Positions 45,223-54,542 of a DNA stretch of 64,000 bases are shown in pieces. Source of the DNA: Sedimenticola thiotaurini (GTDB lineage: Bacteria > Pseudomonadota > Gammaproteobacteria > Chromatiales > Chromatiaceae); NCBI RefSeq assembly GCF_001007875.1, contig NZ_CP011412.1, positions 930,001-994,000 of the forward strand, written 5' to 3'. The notes below the pieces were generated by a model that was given only the letters and a program-made list of their open reading frames with translations, was not told where the DNA came from and did no database searches. Positions within the stretch are counted from its first letter, which is position 1. The number at the start of each line of letters is the position of its first letter. The translations under genes were made by a program, and so were the position numbers.

Positions 45223-47072
45223 TGGAAAAGATTCATGGTTCAGGTTCCCTCTATGCATCTGTGTTGGGAGGTGTTTTTGCCACGGATGCCAACCAGGTTG
45301 ACAGAGAGACACTAACCTCTATATCCCGGGGACTTAACAGTTCCAGGGAACTACTTATTTCAAACAGTGACAGGTGCGGTGCCATCTCCAGTGACAGCCT
45401 GTCCGCCATGTCCAATGGAGTAGTCGTCGCGCTAGTCGGTCGGCCACACTGGAACATAAAGGAGTTACAGGATCACGCCTCCCGGGAGGGACACGCCAGC
45501 GCCCTCTCAGAAGCTTATGGGAAGTATGGAACTGCATGCATCGACCATATAGAGGGCCCGTTCTCTGCGCTGATCCTGGATCCCAACGATAACCGGGCAA
45601 TTGCAGTCACGGACCGCCTCGGTCTACAGCCGGTCTACTATGCTGAACTGCGTAATGGTGTTGTCTTTTCCTCGTCTGCCAGTGGCGTGCTCGGCCACCC
45701 TGCTGTCGGTAAGGAGTTACGGGAAGATGGTATCTACGATTATGTCTATTTTCACATGGTTCCTAGCCCGGTTTCCATATACAAGCGGATCAAAAAGATT
45801 CCGGCTGGTCATCTGGTTGAGCTCTCCGATGGTTGCCTGAACCAGAAAAACTATTGGACACCGCAATTTTTGGAAGACAACCAGGAGGATCTGCCTGCAC
45901 TTTCCGAAAAACTGAAATACTTGCTGAAAGAGTCGGTTAAAGATGCCACGGACGATTACTCTGTAACCGGTTCATTCTTGAGCGGTGGTCTGGACAGTTC
46001 CACAGTCGCCGGCTGCATGTCAGAACTGCACGATAACACTGAAGCCTTTTCTATCGGTTTTTCGGCCGAAGGTTACGACGAGATGGCTTTTGCCCGCATT
46101 ACGGCAAAACATTTTGGCATTCATCTGAACGAATACTACGTCACACCGGACGATGTTGTTGACGCACTCCCGGTTATCGCCACCAGCTACGATGAACCCT
46201 TTGGTAACTCTTCCGCACTACCCGCCTATTTCTGTGCCAAGCTTGCAAAAGATCATGGCATGGCTCGCCTGTTGGGAGGGGACGGCGGTGACGAACTGTT
46301 TGCCGGGAATGAGCGCTACGCTAAGCAGGGCGTATTCGAGGCGTATCACAAAATACCTTCTTCATTCAGAAAATATATGCTGGAGCCGGTGATCCGCCAC
46401 CTGCCTAAGGGTACCACCCTGTTCGATAAAGCCAGAAGTTACATAGACCAGGCAAATACCCCGTTGCCGGACCGGGTGCAGACATACAACTTTCTGCATC
46501 AGCACAATCCAGCTGAGATTTTCTCATCTGAATTTCTTACCGCAGTCGATACGGATGCTCCGCTCCGATTACAGCGAGAGACCTACTCACGGCCGTCCAA
46601 TGCATCCACGCTCAACCGGATGCTCTATTTTGACTGGCAATACACGCTGGCAGACAACGACATCAGAAAAGTCAGCCATATGTGTGCTGTTGCCGGCGTG
46701 GAAGTGACCTATCCGATGCTGGATGAGCGCCTGCTACGGTTCTCACTGGAAATCCCCAGCAACCTCAAGCTCAAAGGCAGCAATCTACGCCACTTCTATA
46801 AGCTGGCCCTGACTAACTGGCTCCCCCAGGAGACTATCGATAAAAGGAAACAGGGTTTCGGACTCCCCTTTGGAGTATGGATGCAGAACCATAAACCGCT
46901 TCAGGAATTGGCCTATAACAGCCTGTTGGAGTTGAAGAAGACCCATGTTTTCAACAACGGTTTCCTCGATCACGCTATCGAGCTACATCGTAAGGGACAT
47001 GCGGCGTACTATGGCGAACTGATCTGGATTCTGACCGTGCTGCAACTCTGGATGGAAAAACACTCCAGATAA
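45219..47072 (+). CDS. Asparagine-synthase-like protein without N-terminal catalytic Cys
   Basis: A 617-residue protein with a class-II amidotransferase-type domain (about 1-210; TDRLGLQPVYY) and a PP-loop synthase domain (SFLSGGLDSSTVAG near 250, later LGGDGGDELFAGNERY). The usual Met-Cys-Gly start is missing; the N-terminus is GTG at 45219 or ATG at 45222 followed by EKIHGSGSLYA. Without Cys2 glutamine hydrolysis is unlikely, so it may use free ammonia or another amine, or make an amide or lactam as beta-lactam synthetases do. It is distinct from the Cys2-bearing XrtA amidotransferase at 54543. Substrate unknown. Confidence 0.87.
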   Translation: MMEKIHGSGSLYASVLGGVFATDANQVDRETLTSISRGLNSSRELLISNSDRCGAISSDSLSAMSNGVVVALVGRPHWNIKELQDHASREGHASALSEAYGKYGTACIDHIEGPFSALILDPNDNRAIAVTDRLGLQPVYYAELRNGVVFSSSASGVLGHPAVGKELREDGIYDYVYFHMVPSPVSIYKRIKKIPAGHLVELSDGCLNQKNYWTPQFLEDNQEDLPALSEKLKYLLKESVKDATDDYSVTGSFLSGGLDSSTVAGCMSELHDNTEAFSIGFSAEGYDEMAFARITAKHFGIHLNEYYVTPDDVVDALPVIATSYDEPFGNSSALPAYFCAKLAKDHGMARLLGGDGGDELFAGNERYAKQGVFEAYHKIPSSFRKYMLEPVIRHLPKGTTLFDKARSYIDQANTPLPDRVQTYNFLHQHNPAEIFSSEFLTAVDTDAPLRLQRETYSRPSNASTLNRMLYFDWQYTLADNDIRKVSHMCAVAGVEVTYPMLDERLLRFSLEIPSNLKLKGSNLRHFYKLALTNWLPQETIDKRKQGFGLPFGVWMQNHKPLQELAYNSLLELKKTHVFNNGFLDHAIELHRKGHAAYYGELIWILTVLQLWMEKHSR

Positions 47073-47120
47073 ACTGCCAAGGCTTCATCGGTCTATTGCA
47101 CCCTGATCCCATTAATACTA

Positions 47121-48080
47121 TTAAACATAGTTTTTGATCAGCCTGAGCATAAACTTTGCCGGTGTATTGTCCCAGGGAGTAAAGCGGTGCAGCTGGTATG
47201 GATCTGTTGCAGTGGTAGATACACCCCATTCGGTTGAAACGGCCGCCTTGAATCCCTGCTTTCGTACCATGTCGGTATGCTTTGGCAAATAGTCCTGCAC
47301 CGGTTTGCCATTGGGATAGGCAAATACTGTTACGGGTCCACCGGTAATAGCTTCCAGCTGTTTCTTCCCCTCCGCTATTTCATGATTGGCTTGCTCATCC
47401 GGAATGGTCGAAAGAATCGGATGAGTAACTGTGTGGCCACCAATCTCCATACCACTCTGGTGTAGTTCCCGCACCTGATCGCTACGCATCATGAGATCTC
47501 CGCTATCGATCCCATCCGGTACTCTCGATGCCACCCAGTCGACCAGAGATTGCCGCTTCTCCTGTGGGAGATGTTTGATTTCGCGAATAATTGCCGAGTA
47601 GGCATTATGCCGGTCCTGCCAGCTATCAAGCTGATACTGGCCGAGTTGCTGATCCGACAGATCAAGATATCCAGCCGGAAAGTTCCTAACCGACTCAATG
47701 ACCGTGTCATTCCACATACGACCACCATCAAGAAACCCGGTCGCAATGAAAAATGTCGCTCTGAGGGAAAACTGCTTGAGTATAGGCAACGCAACTTCCA
47801 CATTGTCTGCATAGCCATCATCGAATGTGATACAGAGGGATCTATCGGGTAATTTCCCCTCTGCCAGGAGATCTGCTGCCTCCCCTACTGTCAGCACATT
47901 AAAATTATTGGCAACCAGTTCCATCTGCCAGGTAAATCGTTCAGCATCGATCTCACCGGGATTAATCGGATCGATAACTGGGTGGACTCGATGGTAGTTA
48001 AGAATCGAAAGTTTCGCTTTTGGCCCGGCTGCCGTCACCAACTGCAGGAACGGCCATCGTCTTGTTGTGGAAAAAATCAT
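47121..48080 (-). CDS. Polysaccharide deacetylase (NodB-type)
   Basis: A 319-residue carbohydrate esterase family 4 enzyme. Metal and catalytic motifs: ITFDDGYADN and GGHTVTHPILS, with ATFFIATGF between. It would remove N- or O-acetyl groups from the growing polymer. No clear signal peptide, so location is uncertain. It ends the long minus-strand operon, nine bases after the O-ligase stop, and converges on the asparagine-synthase-like gene. It differs from the XrtA-type deacetylase at 60399. Confidence 0.9.
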   Translation of the reverse strand: MIFSTTRRWPFLQLVTAAGPKAKLSILNYHRVHPVIDPINPGEIDAERFTWQMELVANNFNVLTVGEAADLLAEGKLPDRSLCITFDDGYADNVEVALPILKQFSLRATFFIATGFLDGGRMWNDTVIESVRNFPAGYLDLSDQQLGQYQLDSWQDRHNAYSAIIREIKHLPQEKRQSLVDWVASRVPDGIDSGDLMMRSDQVRELHQSGMEIGGHTVTHPILSTIPDEQANHEIAEGKKQLEAITGGPVTVFAYPNGKPVQDYLPKHTDMVRKQGFKAAVSTEWGVSTTATDPYQLHRFTPWDNTPAKFMLRLIKNYV

Positions 48081-48089
48081 CGCCTGGAT

Positions 48090-49403
48090 CTACCTGGTCA
48101 TGGACGGTGCTGTACGCGATGCATGCCGAACACCCGATTCTCTGTTCAATCCCTGCTCCTGTTTCAATTTATCCAACTGTGCTTCCGTTATTTTCTTAAC
48201 GATCAGAATAATGGCAAACAGATGCCAGGGAAAATCAAAGTAGGCAAGACTGAGAAATGCCCCGCCAAAGCAGTATGCAACCATACTGATCTTGAAATAA
48301 TAGGCGAAATCATAGGCCCATTTAAGCTCTTCTATCCCCCGTGTGTTCTTCAGTATCCAGACCCCGGTCCGCCATGCCAGTAAAAGGATTGTCACAAAGA
48401 GCAGCAGGCCGATCCATCCATGATCACCCAATACACCGAAGTAAATACTGTGTGCAGCGTGCACATCGTTGGGATTCGGAGCATAAATCTGGAACGTGGG
48501 TATTGACCAGGAGTTGAAGCCACCACCGGTTAAGCGGTCATTCGCCACATTGACACTGTACGTCCAGGCATTGAGTCGACCCATTGCAGAGGCATCTTCC
48601 TGGTAGTTCTGGATGGTATCGATGCGCTCATGCCACTGGTTGGGGAGAAAACTGAGTACAAGAACGCCCCCAATTGCCACCATAGCCAGAATAATTACTT
48701 TGTTTTTTGTTTTTAATATCAAGTAGAGCGACATAACTCCGATGGTTAAAAACGCTCCTCTTGAGTAAGAGGCGAATACAGAAAGCACACAAAGCAGAAA
48801 AGCGATCAACAAGCCACGCCGTAACCATACATTGGTTGCCTGTACCTTGAGATAGTAGATCAGGGGCAACAACATTAACAAAGCAACAGCCAGTTCGTTG
48901 TTATCCTCAATGAATGACCCAGGTGGCCCCCAGACTCTGAATGCACCACCGGTCAGTATGGTAAATATACCGCCTTTAACACCAAAAATACCGATAGAGC
49001 CCACAATCACCCACAGCAGTGCCATCACCTGTTCCTTGGTGTGAATCAGCATCAGGGTAAAAAAGATAATCAGCTGGATTTTCAGAACTTTGATCAATTG
49101 AGCAAGTGCATCGTCGGGGTAAAATGCAAACAGGCTCGTAACTCCCATCCAGAGCAGGAATAGTATCCAGAAGACAGTAAGTCCGGTTATTGGTATCGAT
49201 TTTTTCTCTTTACTGAAAAGTACTGAAATCAGCAAAACAAGCGCAACGATCTGGGCAAACGGAAAGTTATAGGCAAATCCCCAGCCAAAACGGTGGGGAT
49301 TCATATAGCTTAACCACGACCAGACCAAAACCCCGATATAAGCATTCCGCAGAATGAAGGGCAATGATCCGAATACTAGCAATGTGATAACAATATCGCG
49401 CAT
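48090..49403 (-). CDS. O-glycosylation ligase-like, exosortase A system-associated (TIGR03097-like)
   Basis: A 437-residue inner-membrane protein with about 11 helices. The start DIVITLLVFGSLPFILRNAY and WSWLSYMNPHRFGWGFAY match the XrtA-associated ligase family. A periplasmic loop with AMGRLNAWTYSVNVANDRLTGGG and HNLYFG-like HSIYFGVLGDHGWIG follows the Wzy/WaaL plan. It should join the polymer to an acceptor (lipid or PEP-CTERM protein) or polymerise it. Several smaller genes follow or precede in the operon; a 343-base gap separates it from the methyltransferase gene. Confidence 0.9.
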   Translation of the reverse strand: MRDIVITLLVFGSLPFILRNAYIGVLVWSWLSYMNPHRFGWGFAYNFPFAQIVALVLLISVLFSKEKKSIPITGLTVFWILFLLWMGVTSLFAFYPDDALAQLIKVLKIQLIIFFTLMLIHTKEQVMALLWVIVGSIGIFGVKGGIFTILTGGAFRVWGPPGSFIEDNNELAVALLMLLPLIYYLKVQATNVWLRRGLLIAFLLCVLSVFASYSRGAFLTIGVMSLYLILKTKNKVIILAMVAIGGVLVLSFLPNQWHERIDTIQNYQEDASAMGRLNAWTYSVNVANDRLTGGGFNSWSIPTFQIYAPNPNDVHAAHSIYFGVLGDHGWIGLLLFVTILLLAWRTGVWILKNTRGIEELKWAYDFAYYFKISMVAYCFGGAFLSLAYFDFPWHLFAIILIVKKITEAQLDKLKQEQGLNRESGVRHASRTAPSMTR

Positions 49404-49746
49404 AAATTCCGGTCTTGTCAGTCCTGGCGCTCTTCAGCCCATGGATAAAAATTCTATTTTCTATTTAACAAACGTCCTGAAAACGACTACCAGGAAGATC
49501 AAAAGTATCCGATTTACTTTAGCTCATGGCGACACTGATGCGCTGCCACATGGAAAGTCTTTGAATCTCTGACTCCTGGCCTATCCAATAAAGCTAAATC
49601 AATGTCCTGATAACTGTTTTAGTAGTTCAATAGGCCACTCACGGAAACATTGGAGTCGAAACCGATATACAAATCGTTGAACAACTTCCATGATCTTTTT
49701 CCCGCCCGCTCGGCAAAGCCCGGATGGGTTTACATTATATCCATAC
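49404..49746. other. Gap within the minus-strand operon
   Basis: 343 bases between methyltransferase stop and O-ligase start. No coding sequence or terminator is seen. An internal promoter for the O-ligase/deacetylase pair is possible but no consensus stands out. One TGGCAG without a -12 element was checked and dismissed. Confidence 0.3.
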
Positions 49747-50505
49747 TCAACCGGCTTTTTTAAAAAGCATGTGAATCCAGTTTGGATGGTTTTTATGGAA
49801 AATCATCTGGGCATCTCTGGTATAAGTAGCAACCCTGGTAAATACTTTCTGAATAAATGTACGTTCCGGCGGCTGTATCAGTTTCTGACCACAATAAATA
49901 CATCCCTCTTCCTGTTCATAGGTGCCGTAGGGGTTTCCCGCCAGATCCATGAGGAAAGCTGATAGCGCATTGGTAGAGCCGGCACTTTCTCCCACAAATG
50001 CTACTGATTCCGCAGCCCACCCAGGAAACAAACCGACGAGACGCTGACGATCAAAGCTATTCACATGACCCCAGGGCGGATTCTGTCTGCCGCAGGAGTA
50101 GCAGGTAGTCCGTCCAAAACGAATATCCTGCTTATAGGGAACCCCTATAAGAAGGTATTTCCTGGCAACCCGACTGAGTTCCGCGCATGCCTGTTCCAGC
50201 AGGTGCGGGGGAATATGCTCAAGCACCTCTACGCAAAACAGAAAATCAAATGAATTGTCCGCATGCTCCAGATTGGTTATATCCCCCTGTACACAGTTGA
50301 TATTGTGATGCTGAATCTCCGGGGTAACAAGATCAAGCGCAGTTACCCTTTCAAAATAACCGGTCAGCAAATTTGAAAAGTGGCCATCCCGTGCTCCTAT
50401 ATCCAATACGCTTTTCCCACGGTCAGAAACATCCGAGACCATTTTCAGCAAACCTTCAGTTCTACGCTGTTCGGATTCGCTTTTCCTGTATTCGGTTAGA
50501 TCCAT
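49747..50505 (-). CDS. SAM-dependent methyltransferase with Cys pairs
   Basis: A 252-residue class I methyltransferase. SAM loop VLDIGARDGHFSNLL near residue 35, then EVLEHIPPHLLEQA. Cysteine pairs CYSCG and CIYCG suggest a structural zinc. GGGAG about nine bases before the ATG supports the start. Methylation of a sugar hydroxyl or carboxyl in the repeat unit is likely. It follows the CapK-like gene by 55 bases on the minus strand. Confidence 0.85.
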   Translation of the reverse strand: MDLTEYRKSESEQRRTEGLLKMVSDVSDRGKSVLDIGARDGHFSNLLTGYFERVTALDLVTPEIQHHNINCVQGDITNLEHADNSFDFLFCVEVLEHIPPHLLEQACAELSRVARKYLLIGVPYKQDIRFGRTTCYSCGRQNPPWGHVNSFDRQRLVGLFPGWAAESVAFVGESAGSTNALSAFLMDLAGNPYGTYEQEEGCIYCGQKLIQPPERTFIQKVFTRVATYTRDAQMIFHKNHPNWIHMLFKKAG

Positions 50506-50560
50506 ACCCAGACACTCCCTTGAAATCCTTCCTGGAACTAAGAATATTTACTGATCCGTA

Positions 50561-51910
50561 CTACATCACCACCTGGCTTTTCACATACCTGAACTTTCCG
50601 GATTTTTCTGCCTCGATTTTGTCTACCTGTTCCAGGATCACTTCTACATCGTCACCAAGGCGCAATTTGAATCCGTCCACGATCGATTGTTTATCCTGTT
50701 CGCCATAACTACCCAGTACCACCAGTTTTACCCGGATGGAATCGACAGATTCCTGAATTATCTGGAACTCCTTTACCGATGGAATATCCCTGAGAATATA
50801 GATCAGTGCCAAACCATGCATTCTGACACCGCTTTTGGTAACGATAAAGTCGGTAGTCCTTCCCTGAATCTCCTTTAACACCGGCAAGCCTCTACCACAC
50901 GGACATGTGGAGTCATCCATCACCGCCACATCACCAGTCCGATAACGAATAAAGGGGAACTCCCGGGTTGCCAGGTGGGTTACCACCACCTCTCCTGCCT
51001 CTCCTGCGGGTACGGGTTCACCACTGCTATCAACGATTTCGACAATAATATCTTCTGCAGTGATATGCATATTGCCGGCAGGACACTGATGGGCAATAAA
51101 GCCGCCATCCCGGCCACCGTAGCCATTGGCGGTTGGACAACCGAATATGGACTCGATCTCTTTTTTCTGTTCCTCGTAGAGTCGTTCGGATGTAACGAAA
51201 GCGACCTTGATACCCAGGTTATCCATTGCCACCCCATGTTTTTTTGCATGGCGGGCGATCAGTGACAGCGCGGATGGATAACCGAATAGCATCGTTGGTC
51301 TGGATTGACGAATCTTTTCCACAAACCGGTCAAGATTCTCATCCGACATCTCGAAGGCCGGCATCAATTCTGTCCGTAACAGTTTGTCACGAATCTCCCG
51401 TATCCGATCCTGGGCACCCAGTTCAACGGGAGATCCCCACACTACAATCTCCGGATCACCAATATCGACACCCCACCAGCGGGTTGCTCGCCACTTCGCA
51501 GCCACATCATGACTGACACGCTCCTTTCCTATATAGAAAATCAGGGGCTCACCAGTCGAACCACCCGTATTGAAACGCTGCAGTTGTGGATCGGTATCCG
51601 CTTTCAGTGCATCCGTATGTTTTTTGATCAACTGCTTGGTCAGAAATGGGAAACGCCGCAGATCCTGCACAGAGGTGATCTCTGCCGGTTTAATCTGGTG
51701 CTGGTCCATCAACTCCCGGTAATAGGGTACGTGCTGATAAACATCGGCGATCAGCTGTTTCAGTCGATCGGACTGAAAAGCGTTGATCTGTTCCCTGCTC
51801 CACCACTGGCTCTGCTCCAGTGCTTTTCTTATAGCGACCGAGTTGTGCCCTTTCAATTGTTCATGCAACGGAAACAGAACATTGCTAACCAGCTTCGTAT
51901 ATAGCGACAT
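50561..51910 (-). CDS. CapK/phenylacetate-CoA ligase-like adenylate-forming enzyme
   Basis: A 449-residue protein of the PaaK/CapK branch. The ATP loop FNTGGSTGEPLIF is at about residue 130, TNGYGGRDGG and FPFIRYRTGDVAVM lie later. CapK-like proteins occur in many capsule loci and may activate an acid as acyl-AMP or act on sugar-linked carboxylates. No carrier protein is adjacent, but the ACP at 34537 is in the same region. Sulfation, pyruvylation and this activity may all change charge or hydrophobicity. Substrate unknown. Confidence 0.82.
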   Translation of the reverse strand: MSLYTKLVSNVLFPLHEQLKGHNSVAIRKALEQSQWWSREQINAFQSDRLKQLIADVYQHVPYYRELMDQHQIKPAEITSVQDLRRFPFLTKQLIKKHTDALKADTDPQLQRFNTGGSTGEPLIFYIGKERVSHDVAAKWRATRWWGVDIGDPEIVVWGSPVELGAQDRIREIRDKLLRTELMPAFEMSDENLDRFVEKIRQSRPTMLFGYPSALSLIARHAKKHGVAMDNLGIKVAFVTSERLYEEQKKEIESIFGCPTANGYGGRDGGFIAHQCPAGNMHITAEDIIVEIVDSSGEPVPAGEAGEVVVTHLATREFPFIRYRTGDVAVMDDSTCPCGRGLPVLKEIQGRTTDFIVTKSGVRMHGLALIYILRDIPSVKEFQIIQESVDSIRVKLVVLGSYGEQDKQSIVDGFKLRLGDDVEVILEQVDKIEAEKSGKFRYVKSQVVM

Positions 51911-52161
51911 TGTCTAACCAGGTTTCCTTATCGTGGTCTATGTTTCAGTACTTCTAGCGATTGTGCCCAAAACCTGCATTAGCACCAGGGTGATCAAGCA
52001 GGATGTGGATTAATGAAGTAGCCGGGTGGTTAATCCATTGATTATATTCCATCAATGCTACTCCTATTCGATAATTGCGCTATTCCTAATCCGGTTTATC
52101 CCGAAATCCCACCCAGGTTCGATAGCCGTGCCGGTATCCAGAACCGCCTGGAGTGGCGCTG

Positions 52162-53265
52162 CTATTTAACCTTCGCACTACGATTGTGCAATAACTCGGT
52201 ATAAATCCCCATCCACAGTGGCTTCACTGATTCCCAACGATACCGTGACACCTCTTTGACACCCTGTTCAGACAGTTGCTGATACAGGTCCTCCTGTTCC
52301 AGCAAACGGAGGGCTGACTCTGCAAGGGCCCGCGTGTCACCAATCGGACTGAGCAGTGCGGTGACGCCATCTTCTACCATATAGGGTATTCCACCCGCAT
52401 CGGTGGAGATGATAGGTACGCCGGATGACATAGCTTCCAACAGGGCATTGGGCATATTGTCCACTCGACTGGTATTCAGCATAACATCGGCAGACTGGTA
52501 GAGTTCAGCCATCTGTGCCGGCTTGAGTCGCCCGGTAAAAGTAACCTTCTCCGCAATATTCAACGATCTGGCTTGCTGTTCAAGCCGGGATCTTTCCGGC
52601 CCCTCACCCGCGATAGTCAGACGGGCTTGGTCATGTTGAGCCGCAATCAGTGAAAAAGCTTCAATCGCAGTGGCAACATCATAGATAGGTTCGAGATTGC
52701 GACAAACAATGAAGTGCGGCGACGACCTGTTCAACCGGCGCTGGCCGGACACAGCGAAACGCTCCAGGTCTATTATGTTGGGCACAACAGTGGCCGGAAG
52801 ATCGAACTCCGCAAACACCTGTTGAAGAAAGCCGGATGGAACGGCGATCTTGCCTACCCGTTGTAAGCTCGGTTTTACCCAGCCTATGGCCTTAGTGAAA
52901 AAATCCTTTGCCTCCCCTCCCCGGTAATTGACTACTACCGGAACCTTCTGCCAGTGGGCGATCCAGATAACCGGCGCGGAAAAAAGATGCCAGGACCAGC
53001 CGGAGTTCGCCATCAGATGCACCAGTTGCACTTTACGGACAGTTTTCCAGGTATGGATCAGATAGGGGATGAGCCGAAACAGCGCCCGGACCCCCTTGAT
53101 GCGCCCAATCCAGGTGGGCTTGTATGGCGAATTGGTACGTACCAGCGTCACCCTCACCTGCTCTGACTCCAGTAGCCTGGAGAGCTGTAACGTCTGATTA
53201 GCCATACCACCAAACGGCGGTGCTAGTGGTCCGACCAGGGCGATGTGCTGTACGGATGCATCCAT
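52162..53265 (-). CDS. GT4 glycosyltransferase
   Basis: A 367-residue GT-B enzyme. GPLAPPFGGMANQTLQLSR (acceptor loop) and DNMPNALLEAMSSGVPIIS (E-x7-E) fix it in GT4. TTG at 53283 is possible, but ATG at 53265 is preferred, with AGGA eleven bases upstream. It lies 48 bases downstream of the Daro_2409-type transferase and is followed by a 251-base gap. Adds one sugar to the lipid-linked unit; identity unknown. Confidence 0.87.
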   Translation of the reverse strand: MDASVQHIALVGPLAPPFGGMANQTLQLSRLLESEQVRVTLVRTNSPYKPTWIGRIKGVRALFRLIPYLIHTWKTVRKVQLVHLMANSGWSWHLFSAPVIWIAHWQKVPVVVNYRGGEAKDFFTKAIGWVKPSLQRVGKIAVPSGFLQQVFAEFDLPATVVPNIIDLERFAVSGQRRLNRSSPHFIVCRNLEPIYDVATAIEAFSLIAAQHDQARLTIAGEGPERSRLEQQARSLNIAEKVTFTGRLKPAQMAELYQSADVMLNTSRVDNMPNALLEAMSSGVPIISTDAGGIPYMVEDGVTALLSPIGDTRALAESALRLLEQEDLYQQLSEQGVKEVSRYRWESVKPLWMGIYTELLHNRSAKVK

Positions 53266-53313
53266 ATTCCGGTCAGTCCTCAATACATCTACGGGACGGG
53301 AAAACGGGGCACA

Positions 53314-54525
53314 TCAGCCGTTCGCCAATAATGGATTGTAGACTTGATTGTAGTTGGCGACACTGACTGCCCAGTTTCGCTCATTCTCCACGTATTCAAG
53401 CCCTTTTTTTCTCAGTTGGTCCGATTCCCCCACCTGACGAATCATCTGAATGGCTGCCTGGGCCAGGGCGTGCTGATCCCCTGCCCTGAACAGACGACCG
53501 TTCTCCCCATCCCTGATCAGCTCCTTATGCCCACCGACATCGGAGGCCAGTACCAGTTTTTCCTGCGCCATTGCTTCCAACGGTTTGAGCGGCGTCACCA
53601 GATCGGTCAGACGCATGTGCAAACGGGGATAAACAAAAATATCCACCAGATTATAGTAACGGGTGACTTCGTCATGGGGCACTCGGCCGGTGAATATGAT
53701 CTTGTCCTGCAGGCCCAGTTGAGCGCTGAGTTGCTTTAATTTGTCATCATCCGGACCACCGCCAACAAGCAACAGGCGGGTATCCGGTATCGCCTCCAGA
53801 ATGGCCGGCAATGACTTTACCAGCAGCAGCAACCCTTCGTAGGCATAGAAGGAACCGATAAATCCGAGCACTGCTTTGCCCGTAAGCGCAAGTTGCTCAG
53901 CCAGCGTATCGCCACTGTCCGGTGCTGTGTGTGAAAACTGCCCCAGGTCCACCGCATTTGGAATCACGGTAATTTTTTTCGGATCCACACCCCGTTTCTC
54001 GATATCTCCTTTCAGGCCATTGCAGATAGTTGTTACCGCATCGGCATTTTTGAAGGTGTAAGTTTCCAATGCCCGGGTAATGCGATAGCGCAATCCCCAC
54101 TCTTTGCTGGTACCGTGATCCACGGCAGCATCTTCCCAGAAAGCGCGGCACTCATAGACCACGGGCAGGTTATGCTTCTTGCCCGCCCGAATCGCCGCGA
54201 TACCATTCAGGCTTGGCGAGTGAGCATGCAGAATATCGGGGTTTTCAATCTCTATAACCTGGTCCAGTCGCCTGGCCAGGGTATTAATAACATCCAGCTG
54301 GTTTAGCAGCGGCAATCCGCTCAGTGGTGACGTGGAGGGTTTGGTCCGATAAAACAGCAACCCATCCACCATTTCCCTGTCCGGTGATTCGGCAACATGC
54401 TTGGTACTGGTGACATGGGCGGTCTCCCAACCCAGCTTACGCTGTTGCTCCAGAATAGCCCGGGTCCTAAAGGTATAGCCACTGTGCAGCGGTATGGAGT
54501 GATCGAGAATATGAAGGATTTTCAT
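53314..54525 (-). CDS. GT4 glycosyltransferase, exosortase A-associated (TIGR04063/Daro_2409-like)
   Basis: A 403-residue GT-B enzyme. The N-terminus KILHILDHSIPLHSGYTFRT is highly characteristic of the XrtA-associated Daro_2409 family; AHVTSTKH and VVYECRAFWEDAAVDHGT follow. Nucleotide-sugar site near EAMAQEKLVLASDVGGHKEL. It is 17 bases after the amidotransferase gene. Works in the cytoplasm on the lipid-linked repeat unit. Confidence 0.92.
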   Translation of the reverse strand: MKILHILDHSIPLHSGYTFRTRAILEQQRKLGWETAHVTSTKHVAESPDREMVDGLLFYRTKPSTSPLSGLPLLNQLDVINTLARRLDQVIEIENPDILHAHSPSLNGIAAIRAGKKHNLPVVYECRAFWEDAAVDHGTSKEWGLRYRITRALETYTFKNADAVTTICNGLKGDIEKRGVDPKKITVIPNAVDLGQFSHTAPDSGDTLAEQLALTGKAVLGFIGSFYAYEGLLLLVKSLPAILEAIPDTRLLLVGGGPDDDKLKQLSAQLGLQDKIIFTGRVPHDEVTRYYNLVDIFVYPRLHMRLTDLVTPLKPLEAMAQEKLVLASDVGGHKELIRDGENGRLFRAGDQHALAQAAIQMIRQVGESDQLRKKGLEYVENERNWAVSVANYNQVYNPLLANG

Positions 54526-54542
54526 GGTCGCCTGCGGTCCCG

